Of a stretch of 57,095 nt of DNA, positions 16,791 through 26,352 are shown piece after piece. A program made the position numbers and the translations under genes. Origin of the DNA: Bacteroidia bacterium. GTDB taxonomy: Bacteria; Bacteroidota; Bacteroidia; AKYH767-A; OLB10. The stretch covers positions 1 through 57,095 of the forward strand of contig JAEUTI010000032.1 in NCBI GenBank assembly GCA_016788065.1, read 5' to 3'. The notes below the pieces were generated by a model. It saw only the letters and a list, made by a program, of their open reading frames with translations, had not been told where the DNA came from and made no database searches. The stretch's first letter is position 1; every line of letters begins with the position of its first letter.

Positions 16791-18506
16791 ATGAAAATCA
16801 CTCGCATATTTCTTACCCTGCTTATATCACTAGTCAGCATTTCAAGTTTAATGGCAATTCCGATGGCAGGAAATTATACCATCGACAAGAATTCGCCTGC
16901 ATCAGCAACCAATTTTAGTTCCTTCAGTGGTTGTGCTAACAGCCTGACCACGAATGGCATATCGGCAAATGTATTCATTACTGTAGTTGCAGGATCAGGT
17001 CCTTACACGGAACAAGTCGTTTTCAGCAATATTGCCGGAACCGGTCCAGCCGCTGTAATTGAACTAAATGGAAGTGGTGAAACAATAATTGGTTTGACAG
17101 ATGCTTCCAACAGACATACCATTCGGTTATCAAACATGCAATATTTTAATATTATCAATTTAAAAGTAGAACGCGATGTTGCTTCAACAAGTGGTTTCTA
17201 TGGCATTCATTTATTCGGTGCCTGCAACAATATTATTATCAGCAATTGTGAAGTGAATATGCCCGGTACAAACAGCACCCTTGTTGGTGCATACATTGCT
17301 TCCGGTTCTGAAACCAGCATTCTTGAGAGTGGCGATTTTCATGATATTGCCATACTTAATAATTCTGCCAATGGTGGTGGTTATGGTGCATCTGTATTCG
17401 GGCTAATTACAAATCTTGCCAGCAATATTGTTATATCTCAAAATAATTTCACCGATTTCCATTCAAATGGTGTTTATTTACGAGAAACTGATGGCGCAAT
17501 TATCAGCAATAATAATTTTAACAAAGCAAGTGCCAATGTTACTTCTTGTAATGCCATTCAAATTGCTCAGGCTGCAAATATCAATGCTGAAATTTTCGGC
17601 AACTTTATTAAGGTGGATCAGGTTGCCAATGGTATCATGACTTTCCGTGGTATTTATCTTTTTAATGGTACCGGGCATAAAGTTTACAACAATGTAATTC
17701 ATGATATAAAACTTACTTCAGGTAATGTTACAGGAATTGAAGTTCGTACTGCAGGGACTGCTCCTGAAATTTATTTCAATACCATTTCCATCGACAATGC
17801 ATCTGCTTCCTCCGGAAATTTATATGGGATCAAAGAAGAGCTGTCAAACACAAATTCCATTCTAAAAAATAATCTCATAAGTATTACTCAACCCACTTCA
17901 GGAATTAAATCAGGTTTGGTGCTAGGTGCAACTGCTATAGTTACTTCTGCATTCAATAGTGACTACAACGACATTTGGGTTCCCGGTGGAAATACTGCTA
18001 TGAAGGGAAGTCTGACACCGGTTTTGTACAATACGCTAGCCACCTGGCAATCTGTGAGTACTCAGGATGCCAATAGCATTTCTACTGATCCAGTATTTTT
18101 ATCTGTGGCAGTACCTCAACCAACTAATGTTACCATGAATGATGCAGGTGTGCAGGTTAGTGGTGTTGCTGTAGATGTACTCCTTGTCACACGCTCAATT
18201 CCACCAGATATTGGCGCATACGAATTCCTGACTTCATCTCTGAATGAAATAAATCTTACCAATAACTATATCATTTCCTCCAATGCCGGAACGGGATTAT
18301 TCACTGTTGAAGCGAAAAACACATCCGTTAAAATATCAGGCTTCGAAATTTTTGACAATTCCGGAAAGCTCATCCAAACTGCAAAAACAATGGGAACAAG
18401 TGTCAGCATAGATTTATCAATAAAGCCAAACGGAGTGTACTTGTTGCGAATCAATTCGGATTCAGGAATGCAAACTTTCAAAATTTCAAAAATGGCAACG
18501 GAATAA
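16791..18506 (+). CDS. T9SS-secreted right-handed beta-helix protein
   Basis: 571 residues from the ATG at 16791; a TTG 63 bp upstream would add a non-signal extension across the promoter. Signal peptide: KITRIFLTLLISLVSISSLMA. The body shows the Asn-rich short-strand periodicity of pectate-lyase-like parallel beta-helices (IIISNCEVN, IVISQNNFTDF, AIISNNNFNKA, EIFGNFIKV, KVYNNVIHDI). The C-terminus (VKISGFEIFDNSGKLIQTA to IKPNGVYLLRINSDSGMQTF) is a T9SS type A sorting domain. Polysaccharide binding or cleavage is possible, but I see no lyase active site. Confidence 0.78.
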   Translation: MKITRIFLTLLISLVSISSLMAIPMAGNYTIDKNSPASATNFSSFSGCANSLTTNGISANVFITVVAGSGPYTEQVVFSNIAGTGPAAVIELNGSGETIIGLTDASNRHTIRLSNMQYFNIINLKVERDVASTSGFYGIHLFGACNNIIISNCEVNMPGTNSTLVGAYIASGSETSILESGDFHDIAILNNSANGGGYGASVFGLITNLASNIVISQNNFTDFHSNGVYLRETDGAIISNNNFNKASANVTSCNAIQIAQAANINAEIFGNFIKVDQVANGIMTFRGIYLFNGTGHKVYNNVIHDIKLTSGNVTGIEVRTAGTAPEIYFNTISIDNASASSGNLYGIKEELSNTNSILKNNLISITQPTSGIKSGLVLGATAIVTSAFNSDYNDIWVPGGNTAMKGSLTPVLYNTLATWQSVSTQDANSISTDPVFLSVAVPQPTNVTMNDAGVQVSGVAVDVLLVTRSIPPDIGAYEFLTSSLNEINLTNNYIISSNAGTGLFTVEAKNTSVKISGFEIFDNSGKLIQTAKTMGTSVSIDLSIKPNGVYLLRINSDSGMQTFKISKMATE

Positions 18507-18737
18507 TGTTCTTTAGTTCTCTACAAAATCTGCTTGTATAACCTGAAGAGAGCTACACTCAAAAGACATACAGGTTATTTGTCTTCAGCTATTTATAGAG
18601 GTTTTCGGTTCAACCTTTTGCTTTCACATATCGATAAACTTGTCCTGAGCATATGACCATTCCCGTTTACACCCGGGAGCAATTAAACTATTTTTTTTAC
18701 TCTGATTATTTTAATAAATTTATCGCAAATTTATTTT

Positions 18738-20750
18738 ATGAAGAGTCTTTTAATCATTCTTACGCTCCTGCCTTCTTTATTATTTGGTCAGGTACAATCT
18801 TATCTGGGCAGAGCAGATAGTGATACTGTTCCTGAACAGTACCGCTTTGATTCAAATATTTTGCGAGAACAGGTTTATAATAAGCTCCCTAAAATACTTA
18901 AGGATGACTTTAAAACGAATAGAAGGAGCTTAATATTTGCCCAGGATGCCTCCTTGCTTGCCTCCGATTTGTTATCTGGTGGGCAGTTATATATCGATTG
19001 GCCTGAACTGGAAAATTATCTGAACCGCATCCTTCAGAGAATTATGCCCGATGAACTTAAAGGAGACTCCGGTATTCATGTTTATGTAGCTAAAAATGGT
19101 GACAGAAATGCGTTTATGCTTCCATCCGGCCACATTTTAATGAACATTGGTTTCATTGCTGAAGCACCTTCCGAAGCAATGATTGCAATGACCTTACTTC
19201 ATGAGCTGGCACATTATTATAAAAATCATTCTATCGATATTTTTCTGGAAACTACTCAGTCCAGTCACAGCAGCTATTACTATTTGAACAGCAAGAGGCA
19301 TTTAAAAAATTCCGTTGAAATGGAAATTCAGGCTGACCTCATTGCTATGAACTGGTTAGTCAAAACCGGTTATAGCTTGAATGGTTGTAAATGGTTTTTT
19401 GAAACTGAAATTTTGGAAAATGAGAATTTAATTTCAAGATATAGGGATCTGTGGAAAATTGAGGAACACACACACCCTTTGCCTGAAAATCGGTTAACAA
19501 AATTAAAGGAATTTATCGCTAATCATCAGAATTATGAGGGTTCAGATAATTTAGAAAATGATTCATTGCTATCCCAATTCAGAATAAGCGCACGAATTGA
19601 ATCGTTAAAATATTTACTCCGTTCAATGAATTATTTCGATTGCATTGAAAAGGGATTCAAATTTCATCTTTTTGAACCGGGAAATGCCGGGTACTTGTAC
19701 TATATTATTGAGTCAATAAGGCGATTGTGCTATCTCAACAGAAATATCTGGAACGAAAACTTTATCACAAACCGATATTATGTCCGTGATTCGACTTCTA
19801 TAAAACCCCTTAAAAAGCCAATGGAACAGCACTTGTTCGCTACTTTTTCTACAAAGTTACTCTCCATTCCTGATAGTGATACACTGAATATTAAAACCCG
19901 CAGATATTGGCATGGAACACCTGATTTCATTACTTATGAGCAGGCATTTGTTTACTTCTATAATCTCAGCCAATTGCAACAAATGCATGAAGCTGTTTTA
20001 TCAAATGCCTTAAGTTTTAGCAACAATAAAATGGTTCGTGATAAACTACTGAAAAAGTATCTCTCTTATGATCAAATCCGACATCGTGAATTTGCACAAA
20101 ATTTGCTGGCTGACTCCATATATTCATCTTTGGACACTAATCGCCTGATTGTATTTTATGATTTTTCTGCAATCATCAAACTAAACAAAGAAGAACTTGA
20201 AATCACCAGACAACCTACAGACACAATAGATATAATTGAAGAAATTGTTACTAAAACTGCAAATGAATTTCCTGGATGTCAGGCAACTCAATTGAAAAGT
20301 TTAATGTCTACTCGTTCTACCGAAGCACAGTTATTAAACTACCTGTTTCGCTTTTCCCGCCGATCTCTGATAAGTAATGAAGAAATTGAATTAGCACAGT
20401 TAGATCCTGAAATCTGGGAACAGTATCGAAAATACAATGTGTCACGTATTGATTTTATTAATTGCCGGTATTCCGATCCGGGTGGATTGTGGCGAAATGT
20501 GGACAGATATCGAAACATGATTGAAGCTGGTCTCACTCCATTGTTTTATCCGCCCGCCAGACAACGGTTCATGAAAATTGAACTTTCAAGTTTAATCCTG
20601 ACAAAAAACGGCAGCACTCGAAGATATAATTATGATACTACAACTTTTGGTAATATAATGGTTAGCACCCCCGAAATTTCTAAAGAAGTTGCAGAAATGT
20701 TAAAAGATCTGGAAAAACCAAAACAAAAATATTATTATTTCACTTATTAG
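18738..20750 (+). CDS. M48 family metalloprotease, exported
   Basis: 670 residues with signal peptide KSLLIILTLLPSLLFGQ. The zinc motif HELAH is at residues 155-159, with the third ligand Glu196 in EIQAD (a variant of the M48 E-x-x-AD motif); NAFMLPSGHILMNIG is the conserved M48 strand. The C-terminal 400 residues (after about 250) match no domain I know; the protein is roughly twice the usual BepA/YfgC or HtpX catalytic length. A periplasmic protein-quality role is inferred from the family. A strong hairpin follows the gene. Confidence 0.78.
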   Translation: MKSLLIILTLLPSLLFGQVQSYLGRADSDTVPEQYRFDSNILREQVYNKLPKILKDDFKTNRRSLIFAQDASLLASDLLSGGQLYIDWPELENYLNRILQRIMPDELKGDSGIHVYVAKNGDRNAFMLPSGHILMNIGFIAEAPSEAMIAMTLLHELAHYYKNHSIDIFLETTQSSHSSYYYLNSKRHLKNSVEMEIQADLIAMNWLVKTGYSLNGCKWFFETEILENENLISRYRDLWKIEEHTHPLPENRLTKLKEFIANHQNYEGSDNLENDSLLSQFRISARIESLKYLLRSMNYFDCIEKGFKFHLFEPGNAGYLYYIIESIRRLCYLNRNIWNENFITNRYYVRDSTSIKPLKKPMEQHLFATFSTKLLSIPDSDTLNIKTRRYWHGTPDFITYEQAFVYFYNLSQLQQMHEAVLSNALSFSNNKMVRDKLLKKYLSYDQIRHREFAQNLLADSIYSSLDTNRLIVFYDFSAIIKLNKEELEITRQPTDTIDIIEEIVTKTANEFPGCQATQLKSLMSTRSTEAQLLNYLFRFSRRSLISNEEIELAQLDPEIWEQYRKYNVSRIDFINCRYSDPGGLWRNVDRYRNMIEAGLTPLFYPPARQRFMKIELSSLILTKNGSTRRYNYDTTTFGNIMVSTPEISKEVAEMLKDLEKPKQKYYYFTY

Positions 20751-20844
20751 CATCTGTGTTTGTTTTCTGGTTTAATACCTTGCTTGGTTGATTCAAAGCT
20801 GCTGTAAATTTTGATTTACCGAAATTATTAGAAAATAAAGTGCA

Positions 20845-20874
20845 TTCAAAACGGCAGTTAAATGCCGTTTTGAA
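20845..20874. terminator. Perfect 12-bp hairpin after the M48 gene
   Basis: TTCAAAACGGCA, a 6-nt loop (GTTAAA), then TGCCGTTTTGAA. Its core CGGCA-N6-TGCCG is shared with the mini-palindrome at 31346. It lies 95 bp after the protease stop and 102 bp before the next start. It could terminate transcription, although no T-run follows. Confidence 0.5.
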
Positions 20875-20976
20875 CTCCAAGGTTATTTATTAATATCTAA
20901 TAATCAATAATTTAGGTCGATATCTTCCAACCCGCCCATAGTATTCTTATCTTTCAAAACCAATTTGAAGGAGATC

Positions 20977-22296
20977 ATGAAGTTTATTAGCAAAGAGTGG
21001 TTTTATGCGCTTTGTATTTTTCTAATTCCATTATCGGTTGGAATGGATTTGCCCAGTGGTGCCAGCATTTCTTTTCCGGGTGAATTGATGCTTGCTGTTT
21101 TAGCTGGGATGGTTGCTTTTCAAATTTTATCGAAGCCACTCAGTTATAAAAAAATTTTGTTGCATCCCTTATCACTTTTGCTTTTGGCAGAATTTATCTG
21201 GATACTCATTTCATCATTCTTCAGTGAACTACCGATGGTTTCTCTCAAGCGGGTAATCATGAAAGGAATTTTTTTGGCATCCTTATTTGTATTTACCATT
21301 CAATGGTCCGAAAAGGATTCGAATAAAATTAAATACCTCTTTCTGTATGCTCTTGGACTTATCATTCCAGTAGTTTATTCCGAATTCCGCCACTATTGGT
21401 TAGGGATGGATTTTTTAGTGCATGTTAGTTTGTGTAAACCATTCTTTGATGAACATACCATCTATGGTGCTGCTATTGCCTTCGTGATTCCGTTTGTGGC
21501 AGTGGCAGCCGGGAATACGCAATCACTTGGAATCGATAAAAAATATCGGATATGGATTTTTGCACTCCTGTTTTTATTGGTTGCAGGTGAGTGTTTTGCC
21601 TATTCCAGAGCGGGCGTTTTAAGTCTGATGGCAAGTTTGCTTTTGTATGTCTTTCTGAAGTTAAATGTTCAGTTCAAACATCTGTTAATCGGATTAGCCA
21701 GTATTTTATCCCTGACATTTGTCTTTCGATCAGAAATCTATTCCTTTACGAAATCTGTTTCTTATCAAAGTAATACCGCTGATGTTGGAGAGCATCTGTT
21801 ATCAGCTTTGAACTTAGATAATAATGTCTCTAACCTCGAACGTGTAAACCGATGGAAGTGTGCTGTTCGAATGTTTGAAGAAAGACCAATCACAGGCTTT
21901 GGCCCCGGAACTTTTCAGTTTGTCTATGGTCCGTTTCAAAAGCCCGATGAAATGACCCGTATCAGTACCACAAAAGGCGATAAAGGCAATGCACACTCCG
22001 AAATATTTATGAGCTTATCAGAGACCGGTCTGCCGGGATTACTTTTGAACCTGTTGGTGATTTTTACTGTAATTGGTATCGCCATGCGCGCTTACTACAA
22101 AGCTAAAAACATCGTAGCTAAAAAAGTGGTGATGGCTGCTCTGCTGGGATTTGTCACTTCAGTTGTACATGGATTATTTAATTCATTTCTTGATCAGGAT
22201 AAAATTGCCAGTCTGGTATTTTCATCAATGGCAATTATTGTGGCTGTAGATCTATCAACAAAAGAAAAACAGATTGCAGATGAGAAGGGTTTATAA
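20977..22296 (+). CDS. O-antigen ligase-like (Wzy_C) polytopic membrane protein
   Basis: 439 residues from the ATG at 20977, which is preceded by AAGGAG, one of the few Shine-Dalgarno-like sequences here. About ten to twelve membrane segments are seen. A large periplasmic loop contains RPITGFGPGTFQFVYG and then GNAHSEIFMSLSETGLPGLL, the Wzy_C signature (H-S-E, ETG-x-PG). Members ligate or polymerise surface glycans (WaaL, Wzy, PglL). The SGNH gene overlaps its 3' end, suggesting a joint envelope-glycan role. A distinct donor or acceptor cannot be read. Confidence 0.78.
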   Translation: MKFISKEWFYALCIFLIPLSVGMDLPSGASISFPGELMLAVLAGMVAFQILSKPLSYKKILLHPLSLLLLAEFIWILISSFFSELPMVSLKRVIMKGIFLASLFVFTIQWSEKDSNKIKYLFLYALGLIIPVVYSEFRHYWLGMDFLVHVSLCKPFFDEHTIYGAAIAFVIPFVAVAAGNTQSLGIDKKYRIWIFALLFLLVAGECFAYSRAGVLSLMASLLLYVFLKLNVQFKHLLIGLASILSLTFVFRSEIYSFTKSVSYQSNTADVGEHLLSALNLDNNVSNLERVNRWKCAVRMFEERPITGFGPGTFQFVYGPFQKPDEMTRISTTKGDKGNAHSEIFMSLSETGLPGLLLNLLVIFTVIGIAMRAYYKAKNIVAKKVVMAALLGFVTSVVHGLFNSFLDQDKIASLVFSSMAIIVAVDLSTKEKQIADEKGL

Positions 22297-23275
22297 TTTC
22301 CTCATTATTCTTGTTATAACCATTCTGCTATTTCTTGCATCTTTAGAATTGGTTTACCGGAATCAGTGGTTTGATTTTTACAAGACTGAACTGACTTCTT
22401 TAAATAGCACTGAAGATCTTCAATCCGGGGAAAAAAAGATGTTGGTTTGCGGCGATTCCTTTTCTGCTGATCCCGAATCATATGTTAAAATGTTACGTGA
22501 TACATTAAATGATTACGCCGTTATTAATTGTGCTGTATCAGGAACCGGAATTCGCCAACATGAATTGTTTATCAATAAGCGAATAGACCGTTTTAATCCT
22601 GATATTTTTATCTATCAATTTTATGTTGGCAATGATTTATTCGACATAACGCATCCATACCAGTCAAAAAATATTTCATTGCTTAGAAGATTTTACTGGT
22701 GGCTATCAGACCGAATGCTTAGTCTGGGATTCTTAAATTTCAAACTGGCAGTGTTACGCTACAATTTTTTTGATGATTCAGGTGGAAGCTATAAACCCAG
22801 AGTACATGATGAATTCTCTGTTGAAAATTATTCCAAACGCGAAAAATTAAATTATGTAGCTGATCCGTATTTGCTAGAAAACACCCTGTTCCTGAAAGAT
22901 CTAAGGAAAACAGATTATGAAACTTTCGAATATAAATTTGATGAAATTATAAAATCGTTAAAGGATTCTACCAGGAAATATTTAATCATCATTCCTCATC
23001 AATCGCAGCTTTCTGAACTCTATTTTAAGAGGCATAACAAAATGGGCGTGCTTTCATCTGTACCCTACTATCAGTATGAAACTGAAAAATTACCGTTGTA
23101 TCAAAAACTGCAAACTTACTGCAAACAGAATCACATCACTATAATTGATCCGTTAAAAGAATTTAGACATTATGAATCTTTAGAGCAAATCTATTTCAGC
23201 AACGATCCTCATCTGAAAGAAAATGGACACAAAGTAATTGCAAAGTTGTTGATTGATGAAATATCAAATAAATAA
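22280..23275 (+). CDS. Membrane-anchored SGNH/GDSL hydrolase family protein
   Basis: 331 residues from the ATG at 22280, overlapping the previous gene by 17 bp. An N-terminal membrane anchor (FLIILVITILLFLASLELVY) precedes an SGNH fold: CGDSFSAD with the nucleophile Ser60, GTGIRQHEL, YVGND as block III, and NDPHLKENGH carrying the catalytic Asp/His pair. Related proteins (AlgJ, AlgX, PatB-like) acetylate or deacetylate glycans. Translational coupling to the Wzy_C protein supports acyl modification of a surface polysaccharide; this is inference. Confidence 0.7.
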   Translation: MRRVYNFLIILVITILLFLASLELVYRNQWFDFYKTELTSLNSTEDLQSGEKKMLVCGDSFSADPESYVKMLRDTLNDYAVINCAVSGTGIRQHELFINKRIDRFNPDIFIYQFYVGNDLFDITHPYQSKNISLLRRFYWWLSDRMLSLGFLNFKLAVLRYNFFDDSGGSYKPRVHDEFSVENYSKREKLNYVADPYLLENTLFLKDLRKTDYETFEYKFDEIIKSLKDSTRKYLIIIPHQSQLSELYFKRHNKMGVLSSVPYYQYETEKLPLYQKLQTYCKQNHITIIDPLKEFRHYESLEQIYFSNDPHLKENGHKVIAKLLIDEISNK

Positions 23276-23304
23276 TGTCGGGGATAATTTTACCCAACAA
23301 GTAC

Positions 23305-23541
23305 CTATTTTTTTTCAGCGACATTTCTTTTATAATCCAAATCATCATAAAAACGTTCATCAAAAGTGTATTTGGAAGGAACTCCATGTTTTAAAATAAT
23401 CCACACAAGAGTAATAACTACAAGTGGACTTAACAGGAACATACCAAATATCATCCAGCCTTGAAATCCGATTTGCGATCCTAAATGAAACACAATTACA
23501 TACAGTGTTGATAAAACAACAGCTAACCATACTTTTTTCAT
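23305..23541 (-). CDS. Small two-TM membrane protein, unknown function
   Basis: 78 residues from the internal ATG at 23541, giving an N-terminus KKVWLAVVLSTLYVIVFHLG suited to a membrane segment. A second hydrophobic segment (WMIFGMFLLSPLVVITLVWI) follows, then a polar tail (TFDERFYDDLDYKRN). I have no functional assignment. Confidence 0.5.
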   Translation of the reverse strand: MKKVWLAVVLSTLYVIVFHLGSQIGFQGWMIFGMFLLSPLVVITLVWIILKHGVPSKYTFDERFYDDLDYKRNVAEKK

Positions 23542-23717
23542 TGCCTTAATTTTAAATAAACTAATAGCCATGAATAAGCCAAAAATCCTGCCATTACCAT
23601 CTGATAAGTCTGCTAGCCATCAAATGTCTAACCTCAAACACACTTAACTATCCAGGAAATCTATCGGAACATTTAAACTAAAACAGTTTTATTTGAAAAT
23701 CAGCTGCTACGCGCCTG

Positions 23718-23864
23718 AAAAACTGATAACGTTTCACTGAAAACTGATAACGTTTCACTGATAACTGGTAACGTTTCACTGGTAACTGATAACTGATAAC
23801 TGGTAACTGATAACTGATAACTGATAACTGATAACTGATAACTGAAATTGATAACTGAAATTGA
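23718..23864. repeat. Short tandem repeat: 21-bp units then CTGATAA heptamers
   Basis: Three imperfect units of ACTGATAACGTTTCACTG(A/G) are followed by about a dozen 7-bp units (CTGATAA, some CTGGTAA or CTGAAATTGATAA variants). The array runs up to the phnA stop codon at 23865. All units are variations of one core, so slippage expansion is likely. There are no spacers, so it is not a CRISPR. Confidence 0.85.
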
Positions 23865-24218
23865 TCAGGCCTTCCTCACAAACTCAGACTTCAACGCCAT
23901 GGCGCCAAATCCTTCAATTCGACAATCGATATTGTGGTCGCTGTCGACTAACTTGATATTATTGACTTTAGTGCCGGCTTTGATGGGTTTTGGCGCTCCT
24001 TTGACAGGAAGGTTTTTGATAAGAAAAACGCTATCCCCATTTTGCAAAACAATTCCATTAGAATCTTTCACCACAAAAGCGCCATCCGAATCCGAATCCA
24101 CTGTCTCTGCAACTTCTGCAGCACTCCATTCATGGCCACATTCTGGGCACATTAACAAATCACCTGATTCATAGGCGTAAACAGATTGACATTTAGGGCA
24201 AGGAGGAAGTGTTGACAT
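23865..24218 (-). CDS. phnA: PhnA/YjdM family zinc-ribbon protein
   Basis: 117 residues from the ATG at 24218 (an in-frame ATG 33 bp upstream adds an unrelated leader). An N-terminal zinc ribbon CPKCQS to CPECGHEW is followed by the compact PhnA domain (VVKDSNGIVLQNGDSVFLIK, then KVNNIKLVDSDHNIDCRI). The name comes from alkylphosphonate operons, but the family is widespread and its function unclear. No phosphonate genes are nearby. The stop codon abuts a tandem repeat. Confidence 0.88.
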   Translation of the reverse strand: MSTLPPCPKCQSVYAYESGDLLMCPECGHEWSAAEVAETVDSDSDGAFVVKDSNGIVLQNGDSVFLIKNLPVKGAPKPIKAGTKVNNIKLVDSDHNIDCRIEGFGAMALKSEFVRKA

Positions 24219-24317
24219 TACGAATAGTTTGTTTCCTGCAAAGAACGGCAAAAGATCTTCCCCTTTAACTTTTACTCAGGAAAAACCACTTGACAAAATA
24301 TAGTTTATAGTATTTCA

Positions 24318-24329
24318 GCATTATAATGC
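24318..24329. repeat. GCATTATAATGC palindrome
   Basis: A perfect 12-bp palindrome between phnA and sbtA. Read on the minus strand it gives AGGCATTATAATGCTGA, close to the dispersed GGCA-N6-TGCC family. Confidence 0.4.
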
Positions 24330-24426
24330 CTATTTAAGAGCCTAATTATGTTTATAAATTATTGATTTTCAACTAATAAATGAAATCATCTTTCTTGTAG
24401 TGTCCCAGCAAAAAAATGCATCTGTA

Positions 24427-25389
24427 CTAGGTGTTCAATACTATCAAAAGGTACAGCGGCATACCTATAGTGATGTTAAGAGGAAACGTAATTCCAAGTG
24501 CCATGGGAATAAAAAGGCCGGGGTCTGCTTTTGGTGCCGATAATCGCATTGCTGCAGGTACCGCAATGTAACTTGCACTGGCTGCCAGGAGTGCAAACAT
24601 AAACCGATTACCGAAGGAGTCCGTAACATATCCACTGAGCAGTGCTACTATGGAACCATTGATTACCGGTATAACAATTGCAAATAACGTGGCGAACCAG
24701 CCATACTGTTTAAATGCGCTTATTCTTCTGGCCGTTACCATTCCCATCTCCAAAAGAAAAATTGCAAGAAATCCTTTAAAGATGTCTGTTGTAAATGGTT
24801 TTATTCCTTCTGCTTGTTTTGTATCGGCAATAATTCCAATCAACAGACTTCCTAGTATCATTAATACGCTTCCATTGGTAAATGAATGCTTCACTGTAGA
24901 TATTATACTATGGTCGCCTTTTGAATCCTGCTCAAAGCTTCTGAGCAAAACAACCGCTACAATAATTGCCGGAGCTTCCATCAGTGCCATCACAGCCACC
25001 ATGTGACCACTGAAAGTCATTGCCTGAGTTTCCAGAAAAGAAACACCGGAAACAAATGTCACGGCACTAACGGAACCATAAGTTGCTGCAACTGCGGCAG
25101 CATCACTGATACTTAATTTTCTTTTTAGAATAAAAAAAGTATATAATGGAATTGCAGCCGATATCGCTAGTCCAAACAGCAATGAAAATAATAGCTCTTG
25201 TGAAAAACCGGAATGTGCTAACTCCTGACCTCCCTTAAACCCAATCGCAAATAATAAATATAGTGAAATAAATTTAACAGAAGTTGGTGGGATTTCCAGA
25301 TCACTTCGTACTAAAACTGCAACAACTCCTAAAATGAAGAAAAGTAAAGTTGGATTGGTGATGTTAGAAATCAGTATTTGAAAGTCCAT
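24427..25389 (-). CDS. sbtA: SbtA-type sodium-dependent bicarbonate transporter
   Basis: 320 residues, about ten membrane segments in two inverted halves. It matches the SbtA/DUF897 family: an IPPTSVKFISLYLLFAIGFK start, GGQEL, a YGSVSAVTFVSG substrate region, MALMEAPAIIVA, and in the second half ASASYIAVPAAMRLSAPKAD. The family takes up bicarbonate with sodium in cyanobacteria and other bacteria. It lies downstream of an exported beta-carbonic anhydrase on the same strand, which supports a role in inorganic-carbon acquisition. The intervening hairpin may modulate readthrough. Confidence 0.82.
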   Translation of the reverse strand: MDFQILISNITNPTLLFFILGVVAVLVRSDLEIPPTSVKFISLYLLFAIGFKGGQELAHSGFSQELLFSLLFGLAISAAIPLYTFFILKRKLSISDAAAVAATYGSVSAVTFVSGVSFLETQAMTFSGHMVAVMALMEAPAIIVAVVLLRSFEQDSKGDHSIISTVKHSFTNGSVLMILGSLLIGIIADTKQAEGIKPFTTDIFKGFLAIFLLEMGMVTARRISAFKQYGWFATLFAIVIPVINGSIVALLSGYVTDSFGNRFMFALLAASASYIAVPAAMRLSAPKADPGLFIPMALGITFPLNITIGMPLYLLIVLNT

Positions 25390-25473
25390 GTGAATTTTAA
25401 AAACGGAATCATTTTAAAGTGCAGGATGCAACAGGTAATTCCTTGTTTGTATTAGAAGTTACAGACTTTTTAA

Positions 25474-25521
25474 AAATCGCAGGGTCAGATCCTTCACGGG
25501 AAGTTTCTAATCCTGCGATTT
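25474..25521. terminator. Hairpin between carbonic anhydrase and transporter genes
   Basis: AAATCGCAGG (25474-25483) pairs perfectly with CCTGCGATTT (25512-25521) around a 28-nt loop that has a smaller CTTC/GAAG pairing. On the minus strand it follows the carbonic anhydrase stop by about 44 bp, so it could be a partial terminator or an mRNA-stabilising stem ahead of sbtA. Confidence 0.45.
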
Positions 25522-25564
25522 CTTACTGAAAAGTATATGCATTTTCTGATGGAGTAAATAATAA

Positions 25565-26266
25565 TTACTCCATAAATTTCACAACACCAGTTGTAAGATC
25601 ATAATATGCGCCCACTATTTTAACGGTACCGCTTTCGTGCAGCTCATTTATAACCGGACTGTATTTTAATATGTCATCAATAGTCATTTTAACATTGTTC
25701 TTTGCCGTTTCATCGAGCATAGCATCTGGATTTGACCTATCTCCTTTGATAGCCGGTTTAATTTGCTCAACCAGTTGAGTTAAGTTTCCAAGTTCAGCAT
25801 TGTCGATGGCTCCTTTCACAGCACCACACTTATTATGGCCCATGACCACAATTAACTTTACCCCTTTTACTTTAGTTGCAAATTCCATGCTTCCTAAGAT
25901 ATTTGGATCTTCAACATTTCCTGCAACCCGTGCAACAAACAAATCACCTATTCCCTGGTCGAAAAGCAGTTCGGGAGTGATTCGTGAATCAAGGCAGGAT
26001 AAAATCAATGAATGAGGATGTTGATCTGCCTTTGTATCTTTAATTTCAGCTTTGTAATCCCGCTTTACCCGCTTGTCAGTTACAAACCGTTTATTGCCAT
26101 CTTTTAATTCCTGAAGTGCCTTGTCGGGGGTGTCGATTTTTACTTCACTACCGGTGTTTGAGGCTTCTTTTCCAAGCATTTCTTCCGCTTTTACAGCATA
26201 ACTAGTTCCCAGCAACAACCCTGTCGCTAAAAACAAAGTTTTCCAAGTGTTCATTTTCGTTTTCAT
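25565..26266 (-). CDS. Exported beta-class carbonic anhydrase
   Basis: 233 residues. A signal peptide (TWKTLFLATGLLLGTSYAVKA) precedes a complete beta-carbonic anhydrase. The zinc ligands are Cys91, Asp93 (CLDSR with the Asp-Arg dyad), His144 and Cys147 (GHNKCGAVKG). It converts CO2 and bicarbonate in the periplasm. Paired with the SbtA-type transporter it would supply bicarbonate for uptake; a divergent LysR regulator 86 bp away is the likely controller. Confidence 0.88.
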   Translation of the reverse strand: MKTKMNTWKTLFLATGLLLGTSYAVKAEEMLGKEASNTGSEVKIDTPDKALQELKDGNKRFVTDKRVKRDYKAEIKDTKADQHPHSLILSCLDSRITPELLFDQGIGDLFVARVAGNVEDPNILGSMEFATKVKGVKLIVVMGHNKCGAVKGAIDNAELGNLTQLVEQIKPAIKGDRSNPDAMLDETAKNNVKMTIDDILKYSPVINELHESGTVKIVGAYYDLTTGVVKFME

Positions 26267-26320
26267 GTTACATTTAATTTTGGTTGCAAATTTCCAGGAT
26301 TTTATTCATTTATTTTTATT

Positions 26321-26328
26321 TATCTTTG
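26321..26328 (+). promoter_or_regulatory. -7 element of the LysR gene
   Basis: TATCTTTG matches TAnnTTTG and lies 24 bp ahead of the LysR start in the 86-bp divergent region shared with the carbonic anhydrase gene. Confidence 0.4.
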
Positions 26329-26352
26329 TTATTCTTAACATAAATATATTTT

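Noticed and set aside
23718..23864. CRISPR array
   Set aside because: The units are contiguous 7- and 21-bp variants without spacers, and no cas genes are present.
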